Origin: Desulfobacterales bacterium
GTDB taxonomy: Bacteria > Desulfobacterota > Desulfobacteria > Desulfobacterales > ETH-SRB1
Direction of reading: 5' to 3'
Assembly (NCBI GenBank): GCA_030610995.1
Contig: JAUWQO010000010.1
Span: forward strand, 1 to 48,060
Length of the DNA: 48,060 nucleotides
Shown here: piece by piece, positions 1 to 8,802 of the stretch
How the letters are laid out: each line of letters begins with the position of its first letter
Numbering within the stretch: position 1 is the stretch's first letter
Notes under the pieces: model-generated
The model's input: only the letters and a program-made list of their open reading frames with translations
Told to the model about the DNA's origin: nothing
Databases searched by the model: none
Program-made: the position numbers and the translations under genes

Positions 1-60
1 AAGTAGTTGACACTTTTGGGAAATAAATCTCTCTTCCATTTACAAGTTTTTCGTTATTAT

Positions 61-111
61 TGTGGGAGTGGCTTTTAGCCACGATTTTCGAGGCTGAAAG
101 CCTCTCCCACA
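61..111. repeat. REP-like palindrome upstream of bamA
   Basis: Left arm TGTGGGAGTGGCTTTTAGCC pairs with right arm GGCTGAAAGCCTCTCCCACA across an 11-nt loop, giving a long imperfect hairpin. It ends about 45 bp before the bamA start. An open frame runs through it in phase with bamA, but the coding part begins later. The arms are typical of REP-type extragenic palindromes (inference). Confidence 0.7.
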
Positions 112-155
112 AAAAGTGTAAACCGATAAATGAAAGATGCCGAGGTGTTTATAAT

Positions 156-2801
156 ATGTATAGACTTTTAAGCCTGCTAATAATTGCAACGATTTTTCTT
201 TTGCCGAATATCTCATATTCTCAAAGATCAGTGAGCATTGTCATACTGCCTTTTGAAATATATTCGCAGGAAGATCTTTCATATCTTAAAGCCGAAATTC
301 CGGATGTAATCAAAAAACACCTTAAACAAGACGGAGCCAATGTAATAGCCCTGGAATCTATTTTTGGTTTGCCCGGCTATTTGGCTGAAGAAACCGCCGC
401 AGACATAAATGCAATTAGAAATCTCGGCGTAAAAAGCGGCGCCGACTACGTTGTTTGGGGAAGTCTTACATGGATAGGTCAAAAGTTCAGCCTTGATGCA
501 AAGATGGTTGAATCTTTTGGGCAAAGGCCTCCGAAGATTTTCTATGTCGAGGGAAAAGGGATAGAAAATCTCCTTGGATCTGTGAAGGAGCTTGCCGGCG
601 ACCTTGGCACAAAGCTTTTTAAAAGGGAGAAGATAGCGGAAATACTCGTGGCCGGCAACAAGCGCATAGAGGCGGATGCGATTAAAAAAATCATCGAAAT
701 TTCGCCTGGAGATGTCTTTCTTGCAAAAAATCTTGCCGGAGATCTTAAATCAATATTTTCAATGGGATATTTCGATGATGTAAGAATCGAGACGGACGAT
801 GGGCCAAAAGGAAAGATAATTACCTTCAGGGTAAAAGAAAAACCGACCATCAGGGTAATTCGGATAAAAGGCAACAAGGTGTTTGACGACGAAGATATAA
901 TGGAAAATTTAAACCTCAGAACAGGCTCGATTCTGAATATATTCAAAGTGCGCAGTAATATTGAACGGATAGAGGAGTTATATAAAAATAAAAATTATCA
1001 TAATGTAAAGGTGGCCTACAATATACATGAGCTTGAACAAAATCAGGCTGATCTTGAATTTGTTGTCAAAGAGGGTGAAAAGGTCAGGATAAAAAGGATA
1101 ATATTTGAAGGAAATAAAAAATATTCCAGCAAAAAGCTGAAAGGAATGATGAGATCGTCTGAAAAAGGTTTCTTCTCATGGCTGACATCATCAGGGGAGC
1201 TTAATAAGGAAGACCTGAGCCAGGATGTTGCCAAACTTTCCGCTTTTTATCATAATAATGGTTATATCCAGGCCAGGGTTGGGGAACCGCATATTGAATA
1301 CAAAGATAATTGGATTGATATTACAATAAAAATTTTTGAAGGATCGCAGTTTATGGTTGGAAATGTCGATATTGCGGGCGACATAATATTATCTAAAGAG
1401 GAATTGGAAAAAAATCTTAAAATTACCAGGGAAAAATTTTATAATCGTGAAGTCGTGAGAAACGACGTGCTCGTCCTTACCGATGTTTATTCTGACGAAG
1501 GTTATGCATATGCTGAGATATTTCCCCGCATAGAGGAAAACCTGGATAAATTACAGGTCAATATTACCTATACTATTGACAAGGGCAAACAGGTATATTT
1601 TGAAAAAATTATTATCAGCGGCAATACAAAAACCAGGGATAAGGTTATTCGCCGTCAGCTTAAGGTGTATGAACAGGAGCTTTACAGCGGCCGGAGATTA
1701 AAACGAGGGGTGCGCAACCTGTACCGGCTTGATTATTTTGAAGACATAAAAATTAATACTTCAAAAGGAAGCTCCGACGACAGGATGGTTTTGAATGTGG
1801 ATATTACTGAAAAACCAACCGGCATGCTCAGCTTTGGAGGTGGTTACAGTAATGTAGAAAATTTCTTTGCCATGGCATCTGTTGCCCAGAAGAATCTTTT
1901 TGGACGCGGACAGATTCTTCAGCTAAAGGCACAGCTTGGAGGCAGGACAACAAGGTATACCTTAAGTTTTACCGAACCGTGGCTGTTTGATATTCCTCTG
2001 TCAGCAGGCATCGATCTTTATGACTGGCAAACAGATTATGATACCTATGATAAGGATAGTAAAGGGGTCGGCTTTAGATTCGGCTATCCGGTTTTTGATT
2101 TTACCCGGGCATATTTATCCTATGCTTTTGATGTAAGTAATATAAAAAATATAGATGAGGTATATGCTTCAGATCTTGTCAAGGAGTCGGAAGGGACAAA
2201 TACAAAAAGCAGTATATCTACCGCCTTGAGATATGATTCAAGGGACAGGATTTTTAACCCCACAGAGGGATCGCAGCATAGTATAAGTGTGCAATATGCA
2301 GGCATTGGAGGGGATATAGGTTTTACAAAATATCTGGCTGGAACAGGATGGTATTTTCCATTATTTAAGGAAACTGTGGGCTTTCTGCACGCCAAAATTG
2401 GATATGTTAACAGAAATTCCGACAAGAAACTTTTTGATTACGATAAGTTTTACCTTGGCGGCATGAATTCGCTGCGCGGCTTTGACTGGCGTGATGTAAG
2501 CCCGACAGATGAAAATGGCGACAAGGTCGGAGGCAATAAGTTTGTCCAGTTTAATGTCGAATATATAATTCCTTTGCTCAAAAAAGCGGGCATTGTCGGC
2601 GTTATCTTTTATGATACCGGAGATGTATATAGTAACAGCGAAAATATTGATCTGGGCGACATGCGTGAAAGCGTTGGATACGGCTTCAGGTGGTATTCAC
2701 CATTAGGTCCTATCCGGATTGAGAATGGATATATTCTCGATCCAAAAGAAGGAGAAAACAGGGGCGGAAGATGGGAATTTACTATGGGCACGGCTTTTTA
2801 A
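156..2801 (+). CDS. bamA: Outer membrane protein assembly factor BamA
   Basis: BamA is the central outer-membrane subunit that folds and inserts beta-barrel proteins, including the LPS transporter LptD. The ATG at 156 is preferred because it has GAGGTG 8 nt upstream and opens a clean signal peptide (residues 1-22, ending near SYS). The longer in-frame start at 60 would translate a REP hairpin. The mature protein has an extra N-terminal domain (about 23-155) resembling the TolB N-terminal fold, with LPFEIY early and ADYVVWGSL later. POTRA repeats run from about 160 to 550. The C-terminal barrel (about 553-881) carries the conserved LRGF motif near residue 773. At 881 residues it is longer than E. 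coli BamA (about 810), which the extra domain explains. It starts the lipid A supercluster. Confidence 0.95.
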   Translation: MYRLLSLLIIATIFLLPNISYSQRSVSIVILPFEIYSQEDLSYLKAEIPDVIKKHLKQDGANVIALESIFGLPGYLAEETAADINAIRNLGVKSGADYVVWGSLTWIGQKFSLDAKMVESFGQRPPKIFYVEGKGIENLLGSVKELAGDLGTKLFKREKIAEILVAGNKRIEADAIKKIIEISPGDVFLAKNLAGDLKSIFSMGYFDDVRIETDDGPKGKIITFRVKEKPTIRVIRIKGNKVFDDEDIMENLNLRTGSILNIFKVRSNIERIEELYKNKNYHNVKVAYNIHELEQNQADLEFVVKEGEKVRIKRIIFEGNKKYSSKKLKGMMRSSEKGFFSWLTSSGELNKEDLSQDVAKLSAFYHNNGYIQARVGEPHIEYKDNWIDITIKIFEGSQFMVGNVDIAGDIILSKEELEKNLKITREKFYNREVVRNDVLVLTDVYSDEGYAYAEIFPRIEENLDKLQVNITYTIDKGKQVYFEKIIISGNTKTRDKVIRRQLKVYEQELYSGRRLKRGVRNLYRLDYFEDIKINTSKGSSDDRMVLNVDITEKPTGMLSFGGGYSNVENFFAMASVAQKNLFGRGQILQLKAQLGGRTTRYTLSFTEPWLFDIPLSAGIDLYDWQTDYDTYDKDSKGVGFRFGYPVFDFTRAYLSYAFDVSNIKNIDEVYASDLVKESEGTNTKSSISTALRYDSRDRIFNPTEGSQHSISVQYAGIGGDIGFTKYLAGTGWYFPLFKETVGFLHAKIGYVNRNSDKKLFDYDKFYLGGMNSLRGFDWRDVSPTDENGDKVGGNKFVQFNVEYIIPLLKKAGIVGVIFYDTGDVYSNSENIDLGDMRESVGYGFRWYSPLGPIRIENGYILDPKEGENRGGRWEFTMGTAF

Positions 2802-2820
2802 TTGGTCGACTAAATTTATT

Positions 2821-3009
2821 GTATAGGAATTTCCTTTCCTGAAATAACAAATAACAAATCACAAATATCAAATAAATTACAATGACCAAAATTCAAAATC
2901 CCAAACCTGTATATGATCTAAATTTGAAACACCAAACATGTTTTGGTCATTGAATATTGAAATTTGGGATTTATTTGTAATTTGATGCTTGAAATTTGGG
3001 ATTTTATAA
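2821..3009. repeat. Intergenic palindromic element, family F1 (short form)
   Basis: An AT-rich left arm (2821-2907, including TTACAATGACCAAAATTC) and right arm (2941-3009, including TTTTGGTCATTGAATATTG) share complementary words and enclose a 33-bp centre. The same two arms recur at 4992-5206 and, inverted, at 8803-9060. It fills the bamA-skp gap. Confidence 0.8.
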
Positions 3010-3035
3010 ATTTATTGAATTAATAGGGGGATGAA

Positions 3036-3566
3036 ATGAAAATTAGGAAAATTGCTTTTATTGCAATAAGTTTTATATTTTTCTTTGCTGTCCATTCATA
3101 CAGCGCGGATGTCGCCAAAATAGGGGTAATCGATTTCCAGAGAATTCTTGAGACTTCAAGCCCCGGCAAATTGGCGCAGTCTGAAATCAATAAAAAAGGG
3201 AAAAAGATGGAGGCTGAGCTTAAGGTAAAAGGCGCTGCAATAGAAGAACTCCAAAAGAAGCTTGAGCGTGACGCACTGGTTATGAGCAAGGAGATGCGTG
3301 AAGAAAAAGGACGGGAAGTCAGAATAAAGATAAACGATATAAAGACGCTTCAAAAAAGATATTTATCCGAGTTCAGGGAGCTTGAAAACAGGCTTGTTAC
3401 GCGTATCAAAAATGATGTTCTGGGCCTTGTTGAAGAGATCGGAAAAAAGGAAGGCTATCTTTTGATAATTGAAAAAGCCGGCGTTCTGTACTATCCGAAT
3501 GCAATAGATTTAACAGACAAATTAATCCGGCTATACAATAAAAAAGAAGCTGATAAGAAAAAGTAA
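3036..3566 (+). CDS. skp: Periplasmic chaperone Skp (OmpH family)
   Basis: Skp binds unfolded outer-membrane proteins in the periplasm and hands them to BamA. The 176-residue protein has a signal peptide (MKIRKIAFIAISF to about SYSA). The mature start VAKIGVIDFQ is the typical OmpH opening. A long charged helical region (about 45-115) would form the coiled-coil tentacle, and LIIEKAGVLYY lies near the C-terminus. The ATG at 3036 follows AGGGGG at 3025-3030; a second ATG at 3031 stops after two codons. The bamA-skp-lpxD order is the usual one. Confidence 0.92.
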   Translation: MKIRKIAFIAISFIFFFAVHSYSADVAKIGVIDFQRILETSSPGKLAQSEINKKGKKMEAELKVKGAAIEELQKKLERDALVMSKEMREEKGREVRIKINDIKTLQKRYLSEFRELENRLVTRIKNDVLGLVEEIGKKEGYLLIIEKAGVLYYPNAIDLTDKLIRLYNKKEADKKK

Positions 3567-3576
3567 GTGTTCAGAG

Positions 3577-3674
3577 CAAGGATTGATGATTGTCGATTGA
3601 TGATTGTCGATTGAAAAGATATAGAGCGAAGCGATTCCATCAATCATAAATCATCAATCATAAATCAACAATCC
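3577..3674. repeat. Palindromic word repeat (TGATTGTCGAT family)
   Basis: The left half repeats TTGATGATTGTCGA twice. The right half carries the near-complementary words ATCAATCATAAATC twice. The halves face each other across about 30 bp, so transcribed RNA would form a long imperfect hairpin. Confidence 0.7.
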
Positions 3675-3720
3675 AGAGAGGACAGAGGACAGCCAACTGA
3701 ATCAAGTTCTTTATAATTTC

Positions 3721-3814
3721 GTAGCCGTTCACGGCTTGAAACTTGAAAGCATGAAGGCCAAATTTCCAATTTCCAATTTCCAATTTCCAATTTCAACGTT
3801 TCGTGAACGCTTAC
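3721..3814. repeat. Palindromic repeat with CAATTTC heptamer array (family F4)
   Basis: GTAGCCGTTCACGGC at the left end faces CGTGAACGCTTAC at the right. Between them is GCATGAAGGCCAAATTTCC followed by four CAATTTC units. Related copies lie at 11050-11255 and, inverted, at 44592-44678. A fragment of the TTCGTGTTTTTCGTGGTG family follows at about 3820-3845, so the whole 309-bp skp-lpxD gap is repeat sequence. Confidence 0.8.
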
Positions 3815-3875
3815 ATAATTTCTTCGTGTTTTTCGTGGTGAAGAAAACAGGCTCCGATAAGGATATATATTGCGT

Positions 3876-4919
3876 ATGGAAATATTGCTTTCCAGGATAG
3901 GAGAAGTTGTCGAAGGCAAGCTGTCCGGCGGCTATGATAATATTATTTGTGGAGCAGCCCCTTTTGATATGGCTACCCAAGATGATATTACTTTTGCCGA
4001 TACCGCAAAGTTTTTAAAAAAGATAGATAAAACCGATGCCGGGGCCGTTATTGTTCCGAAAAATTTTACAAGATCTTCAAAACCAGTCGTTATGGTGGAA
4101 AATCCCAGGGTTGCCTTTGCAAAGGTTTTAGCCATTTTTTATCCTCCTGCAAAACCGGAATATCTCAACAGTCCGGCCGGAATATCTTCAAATACCTATA
4201 TCGGCAAAAATTTTCTTTGCGGCAAGGATATTTCTATCGCTCCTTTTGCCGTGATTCAAAATAATGTTACATTAGGCGATCATGTAATTATTCATCCAAA
4301 CGTAGTGGTCGGGGATAATGTTGTGATTGGAAATGATGTTAAGATTTATCCTAATGTAACTATACTTGAGCGCTGCAGAATAGGCAACAGGGTAATAATT
4401 CATGCCGGCACAGTTATAGGAAGTGATGGTTTTGGTTTTGCCCCTGACGGGGAAAGCTATTTTAAAATCCCCCAAACAGGCATTGTCCAGATAGATGATG
4501 ATGTGGAAATCGGCGCTAACAACACAATCGACAGGGCTACTTTTGGTAAAACCAGGATTTGCAGGGGAGTTAAGACAGACAATCTGGTTCATATTGCCCA
4601 TAATGTGACGGTTGGCGAAAATAGCGTAATTGTGGCGCAGGTCGGGATTTCCGGAAGCGTAACAATCGGCAAACACGCCATATTGGCCGGGCAGGCAGGA
4701 ATTGCAGGACATATCACCCTGGGGGATAATGTGACGATTGGGCCGCAGGCCGGAGTTGCCGCATCTGTCCAAAACGGCCAGGTTATGTCCGGTTCGCCGG
4801 AGATGCCGCATAGATTATGGCTCAGGGTGCAAAGAATTATATATAAGCTTCCTGAGCTTAAAAAGAACCTTTCTGAAATAGAAAAAAGATTAAATATGAT
4901 TGAGGGCAGGACCCCTTAA
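3876..4919 (+). CDS. lpxD: UDP-3-O-(3-hydroxyacyl)glucosamine N-acyltransferase LpxD
   Basis: LpxD adds the second hydroxyacyl chain, at the 2-amino group of UDP-3-O-acyl-glucosamine, in the cytosolic part of lipid A synthesis. The N-terminal substrate-binding domain covers about 1-100 and a hexapeptide left-handed beta-helix about 100-310. The catalytic histidine lies in HIAHNVTVGE, and a C-terminal helix (KKNLSEIEKRLNMI) follows. The length of 347 fits the family (341 in E. coli). The start is uncertain: AAGGA at 3859-3863 is 6 nt from an in-frame TTG at 3870 and 12 nt from the ATG chosen here. Confidence 0.95.
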   Translation: MEILLSRIGEVVEGKLSGGYDNIICGAAPFDMATQDDITFADTAKFLKKIDKTDAGAVIVPKNFTRSSKPVVMVENPRVAFAKVLAIFYPPAKPEYLNSPAGISSNTYIGKNFLCGKDISIAPFAVIQNNVTLGDHVIIHPNVVVGDNVVIGNDVKIYPNVTILERCRIGNRVIIHAGTVIGSDGFGFAPDGESYFKIPQTGIVQIDDDVEIGANNTIDRATFGKTRICRGVKTDNLVHIAHNVTVGENSVIVAQVGISGSVTIGKHAILAGQAGIAGHITLGDNVTIGPQAGVAASVQNGQVMSGSPEMPHRLWLRVQRIIYKLPELKKNLSEIEKRLNMIEGRTP

Positions 4920-4932
4920 TCCTTTAATTTAA

Positions 4933-4960
4933 CCCTAATTGAGCCAAAGCTTAATTAGGG
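4933..4960. other. Perfect 8-bp stem hairpin after lpxD
   Basis: CCCTAATT (4933-4940) and AATTAGGG (4953-4960) form a perfect stem around a 12-nt loop. No T-run follows, so it is probably another extragenic palindrome rather than a terminator. Confidence 0.5.
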
Positions 4961-4991
4961 AGAGGTCGGGGATCTCAGCTGATTGCAAATT

Positions 4992-5206
4992 CTAAATAAC
5001 AAATCACAAATATCAAATAAATTACAATGACCAAAACTCAAAATCCCAAACCCGTACCTTTTTGGTCGAGTAGTTGAGTAGGAAAATGGTCGAGTTGTTA
5101 ACTACTCGACTACTCGACTAATTTCCTACTCGACTATCCTGTTTCATTGAATATTGAAATTTGGGATTTATTTGTAATTTGATGCTTGAAATTTGGGATT
5201 TTATAA
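4992..5206. repeat. Composite element: F1 arms enclosing an F2 GTCGAG palindrome
   Basis: The F1 left arm (about 4992-5052) and right arm (about 5144-5206) flank a palindromic array of GTCGAGTAG-type words (5064-5137) centred on GTTAAC. The same composite, inverted, lies at 8803-9060. The copy at 2821 has the arms but not the GTCGAG core. Confidence 0.8.
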
Positions 5207-5227
5207 GTTCAAAAGGAGGTATGAATC

Positions 5228-5668
5228 TTGGCTTATAACATTCAGGAAATAATGAACTTTTTACCACACCGGTATCCTTTTATTCTTGTAGATCGAGTAA
5301 TTCAACTAATGCCCGGCGAAAAGATTGTTGCGCTGAAAAATGTTACAATAAACGAACCTTTTTTTCAGGGTCATTTTCCCGGAAACCCGATTATGCCCGG
5401 TGTATTGATCCTGGAAGCCATGGCACAGGCCGGCGGCCTGCTTGCCTATTCTTTTCTTCCCAAGGAAAAGCAGGGAGGAATCATATACTTTATGGGGATG
5501 GATAAGGTAAAATTCAGAAAGCCTGTTGTGCCTGGCGATCAACTTATTCTTGAAGCGCGTATTCTCAAGCAGAGATTAAAAGCGATCAAGATGTCCGCAA
5601 CAGCTACAGTTGATAAAAAGATTGTGTCTGAAGCTGAATTAATGGCTACTTTTGGAGATAAATTATGA
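5228..5668 (+). CDS. fabZ: 3-hydroxyacyl-ACP dehydratase FabZ
   Basis: FabZ dehydrates 3-hydroxyacyl-ACP and so competes with LpxA and LpxD for the same pool. The 146-residue hot-dog-fold protein has the entry motif LPHRYPFILVDRV. The catalytic His is in GHFPGNPIMPGV and the Glu in LILEAMAQAGG. The start is a TTG: AAAGGAGGT (5212-5220) is 7 nt upstream, while the nearby ATG at 5221 is out of frame and stops after five codons. It overlaps lpxA by 4 bp (ATGA), so the two are translationally coupled. Confidence 0.95.
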   Translation: MAYNIQEIMNFLPHRYPFILVDRVIQLMPGEKIVALKNVTINEPFFQGHFPGNPIMPGVLILEAMAQAGGLLAYSFLPKEKQGGIIYFMGMDKVKFRKPVVPGDQLILEARILKQRLKAIKMSATATVDKKIVSEAELMATFGDKL

Positions 5669-6435
5669 TACATTCGACAGCAATTATTAATCCCAAAGCA
5701 GAGATAGATTCAAATGTAGAAATCGGGCCGTACTCGATTATCGGGGAGAATGTTTTTATAGGATCCGGAACCGTTATAGGCCCCCACGTTGTTGTCGACC
5801 CTTATGTTACTATAGGCTCTGATTGTAATATATTTCAGTATGCCGCCATAGGCGCTCCTCCGCAGTCTTTAAAATTCGAGGGGGGGGAAACCTATGTTAA
5901 AATCGGACGCGGCACTATTGTGCGGGAGTTTGTCACAATCCACAGGGGAACTGAATCCGGCGGTGGGATAACAGAGGTCGGTGAAGAAAACCTTTTGATG
6001 GCCTATACGCATATAGCCCATGACTGCAAAACCGGCAGAAAGGTTGTTTTATCAAACAATGCAACACTTGCCGGACATATAACAATAGGAGACTATGCGA
6101 CTATCGGCGGACTTGTAGCAATTCACCAGTTTGTAAGGATAGGCGATTATGCATTTATTGGAGGAAAATCGGCGGTCGTAAAGGATGTTCCGCCCTATGT
6201 TATAGCTTCAGGAGACAGGGCAGAACTGCATGGATTAAACAGAGTGGGATTAAAACGGCATGGTTTTTCAAAAAATACATTATTATCATTAAAAAAAACC
6301 TACAGAATCATTTTCCGGATCGGGCTTACTATGAATGAAGCTATAGAAAGGGTGCATGCAGAGGTGGAACAGATTCCGGAAGTTCTTGGTTTTATCGATT
6401 TCATCAAATCATCCCAGAGAGGGATTACGAGGTAG
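5665..6435 (+). CDS. lpxA: UDP-N-acetylglucosamine O-acyltransferase LpxA
   Basis: LpxA transfers a hydroxyacyl chain from ACP to the 3-position of UDP-GlcNAc, the first step of lipid A synthesis. The 256-residue protein has hexapeptide repeats over about 1-185. The catalytic His is in AYTHIAHDC, followed by LSNNATLAGHITIGD. The helical C-terminal domain opens with GLNRVGLKRHGF. Length and motifs are standard. It shares ATGA with the fabZ stop. Whether it prefers UDP-GlcNAc or the 3-amino analogue cannot be read from the sequence by eye. Confidence 0.96.
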   Translation: MIHSTAIINPKAEIDSNVEIGPYSIIGENVFIGSGTVIGPHVVVDPYVTIGSDCNIFQYAAIGAPPQSLKFEGGETYVKIGRGTIVREFVTIHRGTESGGGITEVGEENLLMAYTHIAHDCKTGRKVVLSNNATLAGHITIGDYATIGGLVAIHQFVRIGDYAFIGGKSAVVKDVPPYVIASGDRAELHGLNRVGLKRHGFSKNTLLSLKKTYRIIFRIGLTMNEAIERVHAEVEQIPEVLGFIDFIKSSQRGITR

Positions 6436-6440
6436 TAAAT

Positions 6441-6715
6441 TTGGTCGAGTAGAAAATTAGTCGAGTGGTCGAGTAGGAAAATGGTCGAGTAGTTGGGATC
6501 TGGGCAAAATACCCATATTGTCATTGCGAGTCCGCCAGGGTGCTTTGGCGGACGAAGCAATTTCACAATACGTTGAGAATCCACAAGATTGCCGCGGCAC
6601 TTGTGCCTCGCAATGGGCAGAATTGCAGTTTTACAAAGGTCTCAAGTTGTCACTACTCGACCACTCGACCAATTCACCACTCGACCAATTCACTACTCGA
6701 CAACTTGACTAAACT
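6441..6715. repeat. F2 palindromic arms enclosing a CATTGCGAG-family repeat
   Basis: GTCGAGTAG-type words on the left (6443-6500) face ACTCGACC-type words on the right (6653-6710). Between them lies a different palindrome, from CATTGCGAGTCCGCCAGG to GTGCCTCGCAATGG (about 6521-6617). A relative of the inner unit lies at 47476-47585. The right arm ends a few bases before the lpxI start codon. Confidence 0.8.
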
Positions 6716-7531
6716 ATGCGAATAGGGCTAATTGCAGGGAGCGGTCAGTTCCCTATTATTTTTTCTAAGGCGGCAAAATCAAAAGGATTCGCTGTTTATG
6801 CGGCAGCTTATCTAAATGAAACAGATCCTGCCTTGAAAGAGCATGTTGAAGCGATCGAGTGGATGCATATAGGACAGCTCAAACGGCTGATAATGTTTTT
6901 TAAAAAAAATAATATTAGCAAAGCCGTTATGATGGGCGCCATAAAAAAAACAAAGATGTTTTCTGATGTAAGGCCTGATATGAAAGCAATCGCTTTGATT
7001 GCGAAGATAAGACACACCCATGACAATCGGATTTTAAGCGCATTCGCAGAGGTCCTTGAGAAAGAGGGAATTAAGATACAGGCTTCAACATTTTTACTTC
7101 CCGATCTTTTGGCGCAAGAAGGATGCTGGACCAAACGAAAGCCAACCAGGTCCGAAAAGGCCGACATCAGACTGGGCTGGAATCTTGCCAAAGAAATTGG
7201 ACGTCTTGATATAGGCCAATGCGTGGTGATCGGTGGCGGATCGGTTCTTGCCGTTGAGGCTATTGATGGAACAGACGCCACAATAAAAAGAGGCGGAAAA
7301 CTGGCCATGGGAATTGCCGTTGTTGTTAAAGTCTGCAAGCCGAATCAGGATATAAGGTTTGATGTTCCTGCTGTGGGAGTGCAGACAATAAAGACAATGC
7401 ATGAAACAGGGGCTGGAGCGCTGACCATTGAAGCAGGGAAAGCGATCGTCTTTGACCAACAGGAAATGATTGACCTTGCAAATAAACACGGCATTTCAAT
7501 TGTTGCCTTAGCTGATGGGGACAGCATTTAG
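6716..7531 (+). CDS. lpxI: UDP-2,3-diacylglucosamine pyrophosphatase LpxI
   Basis: LpxI hydrolyses UDP-2,3-diacylglucosamine to lipid X and UMP, replacing the unrelated LpxH of E. coli; its type member is from Caulobacter (established knowledge). The 271-residue protein opens with MRIGLIAGSGQFP. It contains the family motif GGGSVLAVEAIDGTD and ends with ALTIEAGKAIVFDQ before a short tail. No Shine-Dalgarno sequence precedes the ATG because the GTCGAG repeat abuts the start. It lies between lpxA and a Gfo/Idh oxidoreductase gene. Confidence 0.93.
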   Translation: MRIGLIAGSGQFPIIFSKAAKSKGFAVYAAAYLNETDPALKEHVEAIEWMHIGQLKRLIMFFKKNNISKAVMMGAIKKTKMFSDVRPDMKAIALIAKIRHTHDNRILSAFAEVLEKEGIKIQASTFLLPDLLAQEGCWTKRKPTRSEKADIRLGWNLAKEIGRLDIGQCVVIGGGSVLAVEAIDGTDATIKRGGKLAMGIAVVVKVCKPNQDIRFDVPAVGVQTIKTMHETGAGALTIEAGKAIVFDQQEMIDLANKHGISIVALADGDSI

Positions 7532-7561
7532 AAGTCAGAGGTCAGAAGTCAGAAGTCAGAA
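7532..7561. repeat. GTCAGAA heptamer array
   Basis: About four copies of GTCAGAA (one variant, GTCAGAG) begin at the lpxI stop codon. The same word family forms the inverted arms around a broken gene at 14259-14514. Confidence 0.7.
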
Positions 7562-7581
7562 TGATCAAGAAATTTAATCCT

Positions 7582-7795
7582 GAATCTTGATGGTCTCGTA
7601 AAAAGTCCCAAAATGCCGTTTTCCGTCATTCCGGCCCCGCATCAAGTGCGGGATAAACTCCAGCCGGACACGTAGTGAAGCGTAAGCGCTAACCATCAGC
7701 GCTAACCGTTAGCGCTATCCAGTCTTTTCAAGCAGTTGCAGACCATCTGGACTCCGGTTTTCACCGGAGTGACGACTTTTTACGAGTTTATCAAT
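7582..7795. repeat. Palindromic module with TCTCGTAAAAAGTC ends
   Basis: TGGTCTCGTAAAAAGTC (7591-7607) faces GACTTTTTACGAG (7774-7786). Inside are a GTCATTCCGG half-palindrome, the words CACGTAGTGAAGC and AGCGCTATCCAG (shared with 23047-23095), and the facing half ACTCCGGTTTTCACCGGAGT. Several families are nested. It fills the 305-bp lpxI-oxidoreductase gap. Confidence 0.7.
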
Positions 7796-7836
7796 CTTGT
7801 TAATCCTGTTAAAAAAGTTTTTTTGAAAGATCTAAA

Positions 7837-8796
7837 ATGAGTAAAAAACTAAGAGTTGGAGTTGTGGGCGCGGGCTATCTTGGGAAATTTCATGCTGAAA
7901 AATATGCGCGCATGGACAATGTTGACCTCGTTGGCATTGTTGATAAGAACAAATCATCAGCCGAGGATGTTGCCGGAAATTATAATACAAAGGCATATAT
8001 TGACCATAAGGAGCTTTTGGGAAAAGTTGACGCTGTAAGCATAGTTGTCTCAACGCCTGCGCACTACGCTGTAAGCAAGGATTTTTTGGAAAATAATGTT
8101 GATCTTCTCATTGAAAAACCGATGACCGTGATTCTTGAAGAGGCTGATGAACTTATCAGGATAGCTGAATCCAGGGGGCTTATTATCCAGGTTGGACATC
8201 TTGAACGTTTTAATCCAGCGGTTGTTGCTTTGCGGGATATTATTAAAAACCCGATGTTTGTAGAATCGCACAGGTTAAGCATTTATCATAGTCGTGGAAC
8301 CGATGTCAGCGTCGTGCTTGATCTCATGATACATGATATAGACATTATACTTAACTTTGTCGGGTCCGATATCAAGATTATTCATGCCGCAGGCATACCT
8401 GTAATTTCAGAACATGTTGACATTGCTAATGCGCGTCTTGAATTTGAAAGCGGATGTATTGCCAATGTTACAGCAAGTAGAATTTCAACCAAGAATGAAA
8501 GGAAGGTCCGGCTGTTCCAAAAGGATGCATATATTTCTGTTGATTTTGCTGATCGCAAAATAACGGTTATTAATAAGACCGGCGAAGGTGAAACCTGCCT
8601 GATTCCTGGCATGGGCATCAAACAGCTTTCTTTTACAAGCACAGATGCTCTGGAGGATGAGTTGGCCTCTTTCGTAAGAGCGGTAAAAAGACGTGAAGCC
8701 CCGGAAGTAACAGGGCAGATGGGACGTAATGCTTTAAAAATCGCTTTAAGTATTATGGAACAGATCAATATAACCCGTGGCCGTCTTTTAAGCTAA
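7837..8796 (+). CDS. Gfo/Idh/MocA-family NAD(P)-dependent sugar oxidoreductase
   Basis: The 319-residue protein has a Rossmann nucleotide-binding start (VGVVGAGYLGKFHAE), the family EKP motif in LIEKPM, and a substrate-domain histidine region (LDLMIHDIDIIL). The fold and cofactor class are clear; the substrate is not. Its place between lpxI and lpxB suggests a lipid A or UDP-sugar role. One precedent is GnnA, which oxidises UDP-GlcNAc before GnnB transamination to give GlcNAc3N lipid A. No aminotransferase gene is present in this window, so that assignment is only a hypothesis. The ATG at 7837 has only a weak purine-rich upstream sequence. Confidence 0.88.
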   Translation: MSKKLRVGVVGAGYLGKFHAEKYARMDNVDLVGIVDKNKSSAEDVAGNYNTKAYIDHKELLGKVDAVSIVVSTPAHYAVSKDFLENNVDLLIEKPMTVILEEADELIRIAESRGLIIQVGHLERFNPAVVALRDIIKNPMFVESHRLSIYHSRGTDVSVVLDLMIHDIDIILNFVGSDIKIIHAAGIPVISEHVDIANARLEFESGCIANVTASRISTKNERKVRLFQKDAYISVDFADRKITVINKTGEGETCLIPGMGIKQLSFTSTDALEDELASFVRAVKRREAPEVTGQMGRNALKIALSIMEQINITRGRLLS

Positions 8797-8802
8797 GAAC
8801 TT

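Noticed and set aside
60-155. N-terminal 32-residue extension of BamA
   Set aside because: It translates a REP palindrome, and the ATG at 156 has a ribosome site and starts the signal peptide.
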